From positions 1 to 32,848 of the forward strand of contig CAKZLE010000009.1 in assembly GCA_937125225.1 (NCBI GenBank): a stretch of 32,848 bases of DNA, in the 5' to 3' direction. A program made the position numbers and the translations under genes. Within the stretch, counting starts at the first letter, position 1; every line of letters starts with the position of its first letter. The notes beneath the pieces were generated by a model that did not search any database, was not told where the DNA came from, and was given only the letters and a program-made list of their open reading frames with translations. Below, in pieces: positions 17,780 to 25,689 of this stretch. The stretch is from an uncultured Spirochaetia bacterium. GTDB lineage: Bacteria > Spirochaetota > Spirochaetia > CAKZLE01.

Positions 17780-18789
17780 TGGAAAAAGTAAAAAATCCTA
17801 TTGGTAGAGCTCTGATCTTTTTAGCGCTCGTACTATTAGTCGTATATAGTATCATGCCTTTTGCATGGAGTCTGATAACCTCACTGAAATATCCTGTTGA
17901 GGCAAACAATCCAACTCCTAAGTTGTGGGGTTTTAAAGCTAATCTTGATAACTATGCGGATCTTTGGCTTTATATGAAAGGATCTGAATTCGTACCATAT
18001 GCTATTGGTATTCTTGTGATCATGGTAGCTATCGTTGCATTTGCTATCCTATCGACCAAATTCGAATGGATGTCAAAACCAAAGACTAATATGATTGCGG
18101 TCGCTGGGTTGCTATTAGTATTCTTATTACTCCCTAAATTTGCGAGTATGTCAAAATTCTATGGATACTTCATCAATAGTGTCATCGTTACCGTTGGTAC
18201 TCTTGTCATATCGATATCAATCGGTTGTGTCGGTGGATACGCTCTTGCAAGATACAATAAGATATGGGGTGTTATCATTTTGATTGCTGCCCTTGGTTTT
18301 AGAGCGCTTCCTAGAATGGCCTTCGTATTACCTTACTACTATATTGGGCAATTCACACACTTGTATGATACAAGAATCTTGTTGATTATAACCATGGTGG
18401 CTATTAATCAGCCATTCACTATCTGGATGCTGAGATCTTTCTTTATGGATATCCCAAAAGAGATAGAAGAGGCTGCTATGATTGATGGTGCAGGAAGGCT
18501 TGAGTCATTCTTTAAAGTGATCATACCGATTGCATGGCCTGGAATCATTACTACAAGTCTGTTTACCTTATTGCTGGCTTACAATGAGTTCTTGATGCCT
18601 AAGATCTTGACTCAGACCAACTGGACACTCCCAGTTGCTATCGCATCATATACCAGTGGAGAGGATGCTGCCTATCGAGCAATTGCAGCAGCAGCATCTG
18701 TATCGATTACGATTCCAATCATTATCGTAATCATATTCTTCCAGAAATATTTAGTTAAGGGTTTGGCTTTTGGAGCCGTTAAGGGATAA
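17779..18789 (+). CDS. CUT1-type ABC transporter, permease 2 (MalG-like) with extra membrane segment
   Basis: 336 aa, about 60 longer than usual MalG-type permeases (about 275). The EAA loop EEAAMIDGAGRLESFF is at about 230-245, and the C-terminus (VKGLAFGAVKG) is typical. The extra length lies at about residues 67-127, between the conserved NYADLW (58-63) and YFINSVIV (130-137). It contains two hydrophobic stretches (about 73-91 and 104-120). This suggests eight rather than six membrane helices, with an added hairpin in what is normally the first external loop. The start is set by the one-base overlap with permease 1. Confidence 0.9.
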   Translation: MEKVKNPIGRALIFLALVLLVVYSIMPFAWSLITSLKYPVEANNPTPKLWGFKANLDNYADLWLYMKGSEFVPYAIGILVIMVAIVAFAILSTKFEWMSKPKTNMIAVAGLLLVFLLLPKFASMSKFYGYFINSVIVTVGTLVISISIGCVGGYALARYNKIWGVIILIAALGFRALPRMAFVLPYYYIGQFTHLYDTRILLIITMVAINQPFTIWMLRSFFMDIPKEIEEAAMIDGAGRLESFFKVIIPIAWPGIITTSLFTLLLAYNEFLMPKILTQTNWTLPVAIASYTSGEDAAYRAIAAAASVSITIPIIIVIIFFQKYLVKGLAFGAVKG

Positions 18790-18810
18790 CTTATACAGGT
18801 TATAAACACC

Positions 18811-18840
18811 ATGCCAAGGGTTGTCCAAAACCCTTGGCAT
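18811..18840 (+). terminator. Terminator of the first CUT1 operon
   Basis: Perfect 12-bp stem ATGCCAAGGGTT (18811-18822), loop GTCCAA, AACCCTTGGCAT (18829-18840), followed by TCTTGATT. It begins 22 bases after the permease stop. Confidence 0.78.
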
Positions 18841-18915
18841 TCTTGATTAAATAGCACTATTGACTAAATGTCTTCAATAAAACAATTGATGTAAACATCC
18901 GTAAGGGGTTTGTAT

Positions 18916-20013
18916 ATGAATGGTCTTGAAAAAAGATCAAAACTGACATTGCAACAACAGATCGCTGATAAACTTGAATACAAGATTCTGCATGATGAGA
19001 TTCATATAGGTGATAGACTCCCCTCTATGAGAGAACTTGGCAGGATGTTCGAGGTCAGTCATGAGACTGGAAAAGGTGCGATAACCATCCTTCAAGAGAA
19101 AGGGCTTGTTGAGATCATCCCTAGCAAAGGCGCTTTTGTTATTGAGAACATAAAGAGTGAGAATGTCCCACATGGCTTGATCGGAGTCGTTATTGATAAT
19201 GGGGAGGGGACTACCCCCAAAGACCAGCTTCATACATTATTCGGAAATATCCTAACGGCTGTACATGATCAAGCGGATGATTTCAATTGGCATCCGGTAT
19301 CAAGGTATGTCTGCTACTATGATTTACAGAGCAGGAACCAATATCTAGAAATGCTTAAAAAGGTCGATGGGCTTATCATAGTCAATCTGATTGATACTGA
19401 ATTGATCCGTCTTGCACAAACCAGAAATATACCTGTAGTAGCACTATTGCCAGCATCTTTGGATGATGAGGTAGATGTGGTAGGTATCGACTATGCTCGA
19501 ACCTATTATCTTGCTACAAAATTTCTTCTCGATAAGGGACATAAGAAGTTTACCTATATGGAGAATACAAAACCTTTTGATGCATCTATCAAGAGATGGC
19601 AAGGTATCAAGAAAGCAATCAAACAGAGTGAAAGCGCAGATGCCACTTTAGATCGGATAGACGTGCACTCATGGACCATGGCTAAATACCAAGAGGCTGT
19701 AGCTGAGTGGTTAACTGCAGGAAATACGAGCGATATCATCATATGTGCTAATGACAATATGGGTGTTGCCGCTATAAATGAGATTCAACGAGCTGGACTC
19801 AGGGTCCCTGAAGACATCATGGTGTTGGGAAGCAGGAACACATCTGTTTGTGATATGACTCATCCGACTCAGGCAAGTATCGATTTCAACTATGAGAAGT
19901 TAGTAGAGATCTCCTTGAAGAGAGTGAATGAACGATTGCAGAAACGTGATGATGTTTATATGAAGATCAATATGAATGGTCATCTTGTAGAACGAGATTC
20001 AATCAAAAGATAA
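18916..20013 (+). CDS. GntR-family regulator with LacI-like sensor domain (AraR architecture)
   Basis: 365 aa. Residues about 10-78 form a GntR winged helix-turn-helix (GDRLPSMRELGRMFEVS, then ILQEKGLVEIIPSKGAFV). Residues about 83-365 form a periplasmic-binding-protein-like effector domain as in LacI/GalR (GLIGVVIDN, CANDNMGVAAINEIQRAG, VPEDIMVLGS). This fusion is the layout of Bacillus AraR. A TTG at 18910 is in frame, but the ATG at 18916 has AAGGGG at the right distance. It lies between the ABC operon and the larA-like gene and is the only local regulator that fits the TACGTA operators at four nearby promoters. The effector is likely the locus substrate or an intermediate. Confidence 0.9.
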   Translation: MNGLEKRSKLTLQQQIADKLEYKILHDEIHIGDRLPSMRELGRMFEVSHETGKGAITILQEKGLVEIIPSKGAFVIENIKSENVPHGLIGVVIDNGEGTTPKDQLHTLFGNILTAVHDQADDFNWHPVSRYVCYYDLQSRNQYLEMLKKVDGLIIVNLIDTELIRLAQTRNIPVVALLPASLDDEVDVVGIDYARTYYLATKFLLDKGHKKFTYMENTKPFDASIKRWQGIKKAIKQSESADATLDRIDVHSWTMAKYQEAVAEWLTAGNTSDIIICANDNMGVAAINEIQRAGLRVPEDIMVLGSRNTSVCDMTHPTQASIDFNYEKLVEISLKRVNERLQKRDDVYMKINMNGHLVERDSIKR

Positions 20014-20141
20014 TATTACCCACAATATGTATATGAATCTCAATGAAGCAAAATGACTCTTCAAGGGTAACGGTGTCAAAGGCTATTGACTTGGTGAGAA
20101 TTCAGTTTAACAATGACTGTTATAAAAATAGGAGCAAAATA

Positions 20142-21380
20142 GTGAAACAGATTATTCCATATGGATCAGGCACTGTAGAGATAGATATCCCTGATAATGC
20201 GATGATCATTGAGCCTCAAGATGTCCCGGATTTTGATGAACAAGTAGTATTGGCAGATGCTATGGCCAATCCTGTTGGAGCAGATAGTATAGAGAAATTT
20301 CTAGCCGGTGGAGAGAAGGTACTCGTAATTGTCAATGATGGCACACGACCGACACCGACTGGAGCTGTGATGGAGACGTTATTACCATTACTTGAAGGTA
20401 AGCATGTTACTGTCATGGTCGCTACCGGTGTTCATAGAGGTGCCACTGATGCGGAAATGCGCAGGATCCTGGGACCTACTTATGATGCATTAAAAAATAC
20501 CGTAGTATCTCATGATGCGAGAAAAGATGACGACATGGTCTATCTAGGAGTTAGTGGTAACGGTACTGAGTTGTCAGTTAACAAAGCTGTTGTGGAATCT
20601 GATAGAATCATTGCAATTGGTTCTGTGGAACCTCATTATTTTGCTGGTTATACCGGTGGGAGAAAGGCTATCATGCCAGGAGTGGCCTCATATCGTTCGA
20701 TAGAGATGAATCATAAGATGGCACTCGATCCTAGAGCAAAAGCGTTAGCTTTAGAGGGGAATCCCGTACATGAGGATATGATCGATGTGTTGAACCTCTT
20801 AGAGGATAAGCCCATATATGCGATCATGACTGTCATGAACAAATATCATAAAGTCTATGCCGCTACTACTGGAGATATCACAGGTTCCTTCTATGCCGCT
20901 ATAGATAAGGCGAATGAGGTCTTCTCTGTTAAACTAGAAGCGAAAGCAGATATTGTTTTGACTGTAGCAAAGCCCCCAATGGATATAGATCTTTATCAGT
21001 CACAAAAAGCGATAGATAATGGAAAACTCGCCTTGAAAGAGGGTGGTATCATGATACTAGTCTCTTCCTGTCGTGATGGAGTAGGAGAAGAATCCTTCTA
21101 TAATATGCTTTCCTCCTCTGATACCCCTGAAGAGGTACTTGAACGTATCAAAGGGGAATACAAGCTTGGATATCATAAGGCCGGAAAGATGGCTGAAGTC
21201 AGTAGTTGGGCAGATATCTGGGTGATCAGTGACCTGTCTGATAAGAAGTGGAAAGATATCTTCATCCGACAGTTCAAGACTGTTCAGGAGGCTGTTGATG
21301 AGGCAGTCAAAGCAAAAGGTAATGCAGCTTCCATGGTATTCATGCCAGATGGTTGTGTCACAGTTCCTCGATTGAACTAA
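20142..21380 (+). CDS. larA: LarA-family nickel-dependent hydroxyacid racemase/epimerase
   Basis: 412 aa member of the LarA (lactate racemase) superfamily, which uses a nickel-pincer nucleotide cofactor to invert the alpha carbon of 2-hydroxyacids. Residues known from LarA are present: DGTRPTP (66-72), GVHRG (His98), EPHYFAGYTGG (His165), GGRK (Lys175, equivalent to the cofactor-tethering Lys), MNHK (His191) and YQSQKA. Members act on lactate, malate, gluconate and related acids, so the symbol marks the family and not proven lactate activity. The frame is open back to 20043, but the GTG at 20142 has GGAG seven bases upstream and matches the family start. It follows the regulator with a 128-base gap. 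The cofactor genes larB, larC and larE are not in the window. Confidence 0.88.
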   Translation: MKQIIPYGSGTVEIDIPDNAMIIEPQDVPDFDEQVVLADAMANPVGADSIEKFLAGGEKVLVIVNDGTRPTPTGAVMETLLPLLEGKHVTVMVATGVHRGATDAEMRRILGPTYDALKNTVVSHDARKDDDMVYLGVSGNGTELSVNKAVVESDRIIAIGSVEPHYFAGYTGGRKAIMPGVASYRSIEMNHKMALDPRAKALALEGNPVHEDMIDVLNLLEDKPIYAIMTVMNKYHKVYAATTGDITGSFYAAIDKANEVFSVKLEAKADIVLTVAKPPMDIDLYQSQKAIDNGKLALKEGGIMILVSSCRDGVGEESFYNMLSSSDTPEEVLERIKGEYKLGYHKAGKMAEVSSWADIWVISDLSDKKWKDIFIRQFKTVQEAVDEAVKAKGNAASMVFMPDGCVTVPRLN

Positions 21381-21386
21381 TAAAAG

Positions 21387-21415
21387 CTCCTGATTTTTTT
21401 AGTCAGGAGTTTTTT
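21387..21415 (+). terminator. Terminator of the larA-like gene
   Basis: Stem CTCCTGA (21387-21393), loop of nine bases, TCAGGAG (21403-21409), then six T (21410-21415). It starts just after the stop codon. Confidence 0.85.
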
Positions 21416-21542
21416 AAAGTAAAAATAAATTGCTTAGAGTAAAAGTACGGTAAAAGTTAATAGTGACATCTAAAAATGAAGAAACCCTAAAAATACAACA
21501 TAGTGCAACAAAATTAATTGAGATTTAAATCTAAAATTGTTG

Positions 21543-21571
21543 TTGACAGCAGAAAATAGTAAGGGTAATAT
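21543..21571 (+). promoter_or_regulatory. Sigma-70-type promoter of the TRAP operon
   Basis: Consensus -35 TTGACA (21543-21548), 17-base spacer, -10 TAATAT (21566-21571). TATTAT at 21569 is an alternative -10 with longer spacing. The first operator lies 18 bases downstream. Confidence 0.72.
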
Positions 21572-21586
21572 TATCTAAATTATGAC

Positions 21587-21598
21587 GAATACGTAGTC
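21587..21598 (+). promoter_or_regulatory. Putative AraR-like operator 1 (TRAP operon)
   Basis: GAATACGTAGTC, one mismatch from the site at 21733. TGAC lies just before and GTCA at the end, widening the palindrome. It is positioned at the start of the transcript. Confidence 0.55.
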
Positions 21599-21732
21599 AA
21601 TTGTAGCCTGAATTGAATTAAATCAATCACCAATTCTGCTCAATAATAAGATATTACTTGTTTAATCACCAAAATCAATGATTTACTAGTTGGAAGACTG
21701 TATTAAATCAAAGCTGAGTTCGATATCTAAAA

Positions 21733-21744
21733 GATTACGTAGTC
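21733..21744 (+). promoter_or_regulatory. Putative AraR-like operator 2 (TRAP operon)
   Basis: GATTACGTAGTC, the exact reverse complement of the site at 31434-31445. It lies in the leader, 146 bases centre to centre from operator 1, close to fourteen helical turns. Confidence 0.55.
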
Positions 21745-21830
21745 ATTATTGTAAGAGAGTTAGATATATCATTTACCTATGAAATATTTAACCAAACAAA
21801 GGGATAACACATAACCAAAGGGAGGAAGAT

Positions 21831-22841
21831 GTGAAAAAGACTGTATTATTGATCGCTGTGATTTGTATGTTAATGGTAACTGCAACTGTATTCGCTGGTG
21901 GACAGCAGGAAGATGGGGTAAAGACTATCAGAGCTGGACATGGACAACCTATAGGAACTGGATTACACCAGGGTTTTGTATATTTTAAAGAAGCTTTAGA
22001 GGCTAATTCAAATGGAAAGATGGTTGTTGAGATCTTTGACAGTGGTCAGCTTGGTGGAGACAGAGAACTTACAGAAGGTGTTCAGCTTGGTAATGTGACT
22101 ATGACAGCTGTATCTGCAGCAAACCTTGGTACTTTTGCAAAAGAATTCTATGTTCTTGATACCTATTTCATGTTCAGAGATCGAGAACATGTCTATAACG
22201 TTCTTGACGGTGCTGCTGGGGCGATGATGCTTGATGGTCTTACAGTGAAAGACATGAAAGGTCTTGGATTCTGGGAAAATGGATTCAGACACCTGACTAA
22301 CAGTAAAAGAGCCGTCACAGAGACTGCAGATATGAAAGGATTAAAGATCAGAGTTCCTGACAACCCAGTTCAGATCGCGGCTTGGAACTCAGTTGGAGCA
22401 GGTCCTGCACCAATGGCTTGGGGTGAACTCTTTACAGCACTTCAGCAGAAAGCACTTGATTCACAGGAATCAACACTTGAATCTATCCAGACTATGAAAT
22501 TCTATGAAGTACAGCCGTACCTCACTCTTAGTGGTCATAAATACAGCCCCTATGTCATTCTGATGGGAAATGCTTTCTATAATGAGCTGACAGCAGAAGA
22601 GAAAGGTTGGGTCGATGCAGCTATTTTAGAATCAATCGATAAACAGAGAGTGTTTGCCGCTGCAAATGAGAAGAAAGCTATAGATGCTATCGCAGCTTCA
22701 GGTAAGACTGAAATCGGTGAACTGACTGATGATGCAAAGATGGAATTCCGAGGAAAGATGTCTTCTATCTATGAGATGGTAGAGGAAAAGAGCGGTAAAG
22801 AGATGTTTGATCTCTTTGTATCAGAAGTAGATAAATACTAG
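21831..22841 (+). CDS. dctP: TRAP transporter, substrate-binding protein (DctP family)
   Basis: 336 aa secreted binding protein of a TRAP carboxylate transporter. The signal peptide ends TVFAGGQQEDG, without a lipobox. The family core is visible: GLKIRVPDNPV, with the Arg that usually binds the substrate carboxylate, then PMAWGELFTALQQKALDSQES. The start is GTG at 21831, with GGGAGGA about five bases upstream. It binds an organic acid, in line with the neighbouring hydroxyacid enzymes. First gene of dctPQM; a hairpin follows it. Confidence 0.92.
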   Translation: MKKTVLLIAVICMLMVTATVFAGGQQEDGVKTIRAGHGQPIGTGLHQGFVYFKEALEANSNGKMVVEIFDSGQLGGDRELTEGVQLGNVTMTAVSAANLGTFAKEFYVLDTYFMFRDREHVYNVLDGAAGAMMLDGLTVKDMKGLGFWENGFRHLTNSKRAVTETADMKGLKIRVPDNPVQIAAWNSVGAGPAPMAWGELFTALQQKALDSQESTLESIQTMKFYEVQPYLTLSGHKYSPYVILMGNAFYNELTAEEKGWVDAAILESIDKQRVFAAANEKKAIDAIAASGKTEIGELTDDAKMEFRGKMSSIYEMVEEKSGKEMFDLFVSEVDKY

Positions 22842-22861
22842 AGATAGAATTCTCTATATGT

Positions 22862-22887
22862 AAGCTGCCTCTTTATAGGGGCAGCTT
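22862..22887 (+). terminator. Intercistronic hairpin between dctP and dctQ
   Basis: AAGCTGCC (22862-22869) pairs with GGCAGCTT (22880-22887); the stem can extend by two pairs including a G-T. TCTTG follows. It has the same position as the hairpins after the two plus-strand ABC binding protein genes. Confidence 0.6.
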
Positions 22888-22908
22888 TCTTGAATAAGGT
22901 TGTGAATT

Positions 22909-23451
22909 ATGAAAATTTTACGATGGTTGGATGATTACTTTGAAGCTATCTTCTTAGTCGCTACGCTCTTCAGTATGAGTATCATCATAGCAGTACAGGT
23001 ATTCTTCCGTTATGTGCTGCTCAATTCAATCTCCTGGTCAGAAGAGATCGCTCGATATCTCTTTATCTATATGGTTTATTTTGGTATTTCCTATGCGGTA
23101 AGAACTAATAGACATATCAGGATCGAAGTTCTATTGAACACTCTTCCTGATAAAGCAAAAAAGATCATGACGATAAGCGCTGATATCCTGTTTATGATCT
23201 TTGCAACTGTGGTAACGGTCAAATCAGGTGTAGTAGTTGCAACAATCAGTCGACTTGGACAGATTGCTGGTATAACAGGTATTCCTATGTCGATCATCTA
23301 TTGCGGTGTACCAATTGGGTATGGGATGGTCGTTGTTCGATTATTACAGAATCTCTATCATAAGATAACTCATTTCAGTGCCCCCTATGCTGAGTTCATT
23401 CATAGACGAAATCCAGGTGAAGATCTGGAACCTGCAAAGCAGGAAGGGTAA
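22909..23451 (+). CDS. dctQ: TRAP transporter, small permease (DctQ family)
   Basis: 180 aa membrane protein with four hydrophobic segments, usual size for the small TRAP subunit. The family motif SWSEEIARYLFIYMVYFG follows the first membrane segment. The ATG at 22909 has AAGGT eight bases upstream. It pairs with DctM (11 bases downstream) to form the sodium-coupled membrane part. Confidence 0.92.
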   Translation: MKILRWLDDYFEAIFLVATLFSMSIIIAVQVFFRYVLLNSISWSEEIARYLFIYMVYFGISYAVRTNRHIRIEVLLNTLPDKAKKIMTISADILFMIFATVVTVKSGVVVATISRLGQIAGITGIPMSIIYCGVPIGYGMVVVRLLQNLYHKITHFSAPYAEFIHRRNPGEDLEPAKQEG

Positions 23452-23462
23452 GGGGGATAAAG

Positions 23463-24746
23463 ATGGCAACAGCACTATTATTTGGTGGATTTATATTTTT
23501 CGCTGCGGTAAGTGTTCCAATTGGTATTTCTCTTGGTATGGCAGTCATGCTCGTTATTATTGCAACGGGTACGGTTGATTTGACTTTTATGGCACAGGGG
23601 TTAACCACCTCTATGAACTCATTCCCGTTGATGGCAGCACCGTTTTTCATCTTAGCTGGTGAAGTTATGGGTCGTGGTGGGATTTCTCGTCGATTACTCA
23701 AACTTGCTGATATAGCCTTCGGTAGATTTACCGGTGGTCTTGGTCTCGTTACGGTCGTAGCCTGCATGTTGTTTGCAGCAATCTCTGGAACTGGTTCTGC
23801 TACTGTAGCTGCGATCGGTTCCATCATGGTTCCTGAAATGCTCAAAAAGGGTTATAATAAAGGCTTTGCTGGTGGCTTGGTTGCATCTTCTGGTGCTATC
23901 GGGGCAATGATTCCTCCTAGTATCACCATGGTTATCTATTGTGTGACTGCAGGAGTATCAATAACGGCTCTATTCAGTGCCGGAATTGTTCCAGGTATAG
24001 TTATTGGTTTATCGTTGATGATCTACACACTTATCTACTCTAAAAAGAATGGATATAAAGGATCCTCTCAACGGTATACGACTAAAGAGGTCCTAGCGGT
24101 TATAAAAGATGGAATTCCAGCAATATTGATGCCAGTGATCATACTTGGTGGAATCTATGGTGGGGTCTTTACTCCTACAGAAGCTGCTGCAGTAGCGGTC
24201 GTCTATGGTTTTATCGTAGCACTCTTTGTGTATAAGGAGATCTCCTTCAAAGATGTTGGCGAAATCGTTTTAAAGTCAGCACTGATGACATCAGTTATCT
24301 TAGTTATCATCGGTACTTCAGCGGGCTTCGGTCGTATCCTCGCTTTAGAGAGAATCCCACAATTAATCGCGAATGCGATCGTAGGGTTCTCTTCAAGTAA
24401 GATCGTAATACTTCTTCTATTGAATCTATTATTATTATTTGTCGGAACTTTCATGGAAACATTGGCAGCTGTGATCATTCTTACCCCAATACTCTTACCA
24501 ATCGTAACGAGCTTTGGAATGAGCCCTGTACATTTTGGTGTGATGATGGTCATCAACTTAGCGATTGGGTTTGTGACTCCACCTCTTGGAGCGAATCTCT
24601 TCGTAACGACACAGATCATGGATATATCGTTTGAAGAGGTATCAAGAGCTATCATACCGTTTATTATCACCATGGTTATAGCACTGCTCTTCATTACTTT
24701 CGTACCAATAATTTCCTTGGGATTACCAACCTTATTGGGATTTTAA
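23463..24746 (+). CDS. dctM: TRAP transporter, large permease (DctM family)
   Basis: 427 aa, about 11-12 membrane segments, the usual size of DctM. Family features seen include PLMAAPFFILAGEVMGRGGIS near residue 55, AAISGTGSATVAAIGSIM, GAIGAMIPPSI and the late GFVTPPLGANLFV. It moves the organic acid delivered by DctP, driven by a sodium or proton gradient. A GGGGG-rich ribosome site lies upstream of the ATG. A strong terminator begins 25 bases after the stop. Confidence 0.94.
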   Translation: MATALLFGGFIFFAAVSVPIGISLGMAVMLVIIATGTVDLTFMAQGLTTSMNSFPLMAAPFFILAGEVMGRGGISRRLLKLADIAFGRFTGGLGLVTVVACMLFAAISGTGSATVAAIGSIMVPEMLKKGYNKGFAGGLVASSGAIGAMIPPSITMVIYCVTAGVSITALFSAGIVPGIVIGLSLMIYTLIYSKKNGYKGSSQRYTTKEVLAVIKDGIPAILMPVIILGGIYGGVFTPTEAAAVAVVYGFIVALFVYKEISFKDVGEIVLKSALMTSVILVIIGTSAGFGRILALERIPQLIANAIVGFSSSKIVILLLLNLLLLFVGTFMETLAAVIILTPILLPIVTSFGMSPVHFGVMMVINLAIGFVTPPLGANLFVTTQIMDISFEEVSRAIIPFIITMVIALLFITFVPIISLGLPTLLGF

Positions 24747-24771
24747 AACTCCTTACATAAGTTATCCAATT

Positions 24772-24798
24772 CACCACCCGAAAGGGTGGTGTTTTTTT
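24772..24798 (+). terminator. Strong terminator of the TRAP operon
   Basis: CACCACCC (24772-24779), GNRA loop GAAA, GGGTGGTG (24784-24791), then seven T (24792-24798). A textbook intrinsic terminator. Confidence 0.93.
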
Positions 24799-24800
24799 GG

Positions 24801-24856
24801 GTGCGCCGAGTATAGTGCTTATCTTGGAGGTGAAAGTCCTCTATGGGGGGTGTAGT
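24801..24856 (+). mobile_element. Possible 5' fragment of a class C group II intron
   Basis: Right after the terminator T-run the sequence reads GTGCGCCGAGTATAGTGC and then GAGGTGAAAGTCCTC (24827-24841). This is the pattern at the 5' end of class C group II introns (GTGYGCC, then GTGC, then a GGTGARAGTCC hairpin), which are known to insert just after terminator hairpins. Only about 56 bases remain before the IS66 end. No intron-encoded protein and no domain V was seen in the window. A remnant, identified by eye. Confidence 0.5.
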
Positions 24857-24923
24857 GTAAGCGTCAAATCAACGGGTCGATAAGAATGAATCGAACCTCA
24901 ATCTACTGGGGGCGGAGGTTTTC

Positions 24924-25267
24924 ATGAGAAAGACAAACAACTATACCATCAAAGAACGTCAAGAACAGGTGAAAGCGTGTTATGAATGGACTCGGCAGGG
25001 GAATACCATTATCTCATACTGTAAAGAGCATGGAGTATCAAAATCAGCGATTGAGTACTAGTCAAGAATATATGGAATACTTATGAGACAGAACACCATA
25101 AACCTCACAAATTATTGGTACCCATAAGGTTTAAGATCCTCACACCATCAGAAGAACCCATCTGTGCATTAACGGTGCATGTGGGATCATTATCCGTCGA
25201 CCTACCGGTCGGGAATCGGGGAACAGATCTGAAGCGGGTACCGCTCCCGCTGAGGGAGGTTCTCTGA
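24924..25267 (+). pseudogene. tnpA: IS66 tnpA (orf1), broken
   Basis: The ATG at 24924 opens a TnpA-like sequence (helix-turn-helix: KERQEQVKACYEWTRQGNT, then SKSAIEY). A TAG at 25059-25061 stands where Trp (TGG) is expected. About 30 bases later the reading frame shifts; the rest (HHKPHKLLVPIRFKILTPSE to REVL) continues in another frame to TGA at 25265. Two independent lesions make it non-functional. The final TGA overlaps the ATG of tnpB. Confidence 0.75.
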
Positions 25268-25617
25268 TGCCGCTTGAATGGGACTCGTATGACTACTACA
25301 TCCAACTAGGAAGGACGGACATGAGAAAGAAAGCCTATACCCTCTCCCTACTGGTAGAGAACGAGATGGAACTCAGCCCGTTCGATCGAAGTGTCTTTCT
25401 GTTCTGTAGCAGGACAAAGCGGATCCTGAAGATTATCGTATGGGGTGGTAATGGATTCTGGGAGATGACCAAAAGATTGGAGGGTAAGGGCACCTTTGCC
25501 TGGCCTGGCAGTACGGAGGACGCGCTAAAGACCAGCCTAGATGACATCAAGCTGCTGCTCAAAGGGGCAGATCCCTGGCGAAGACTGACGGTGTTGCACC
25601 TTCAGAAAGTAAGCTAA
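25267..25617 (+). CDS. tnpB: IS66 TnpB (orf2), apparently intact
   Basis: 116 aa, normal length for the IS66 Orf2 protein. Family features are present: DMRKKAYTLSLLVENEMEL, DRSVFLFCSRTKRILKII and the W-rich GGNGFWEMTKRLEGKGTFAWP. Its start overlaps the tnpA stop (TGATG), the usual coupling in IS66. Its exact role in transposition is unknown. It is the only undamaged gene of the element. Confidence 0.85.
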   Translation: MPLEWDSYDYYIQLGRTDMRKKAYTLSLLVENEMELSPFDRSVFLFCSRTKRILKIIVWGGNGFWEMTKRLEGKGTFAWPGSTEDALKTSLDDIKLLLKGADPWRRLTVLHLQKVS

Positions 25618-25689
25618 GATTATGCAGTAGTATGAGTTATGAACGTTCTTAAGGATTGACACTTATCTTGTTTATAGTAAAGTTTTAGC

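Larger units (their letters stand above)
21416..21830. other. Long regulatory region upstream of the TRAP operon
   Basis: 415 AT-rich bases without a credible gene. It contains the TRAP promoter (21543-21571), two TACGTA operators (21587 and 21733) and an untranslated leader of about 250 bases up to the dctP start. TACGGTAA at 21446-21453 also occurs at 15161-15168 upstream of the ABC operon. No riboswitch could be recognised. Confidence 0.55.

Noticed and set aside
20043-20141. N-terminal extension of the LarA-like protein
   Set aside because: GTG 20142 has a good ribosome site and matches the family start; the extension shows no family features.
23396-23845. Long minus-strand frame (149 codons) and a similar one at 24203-24694 (163 codons)
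   Set aside because: They run antisense to the TRAP permease genes dctQ/dctM, have low-complexity composition and no recognisable features; they are shadows.
25655-25666. TTGACACTTAT between tnpB and tnpC, like an IS66 end
   Set aside because: The transposase genes continue beyond it; the similarity is short and probably chance or a -35 box.
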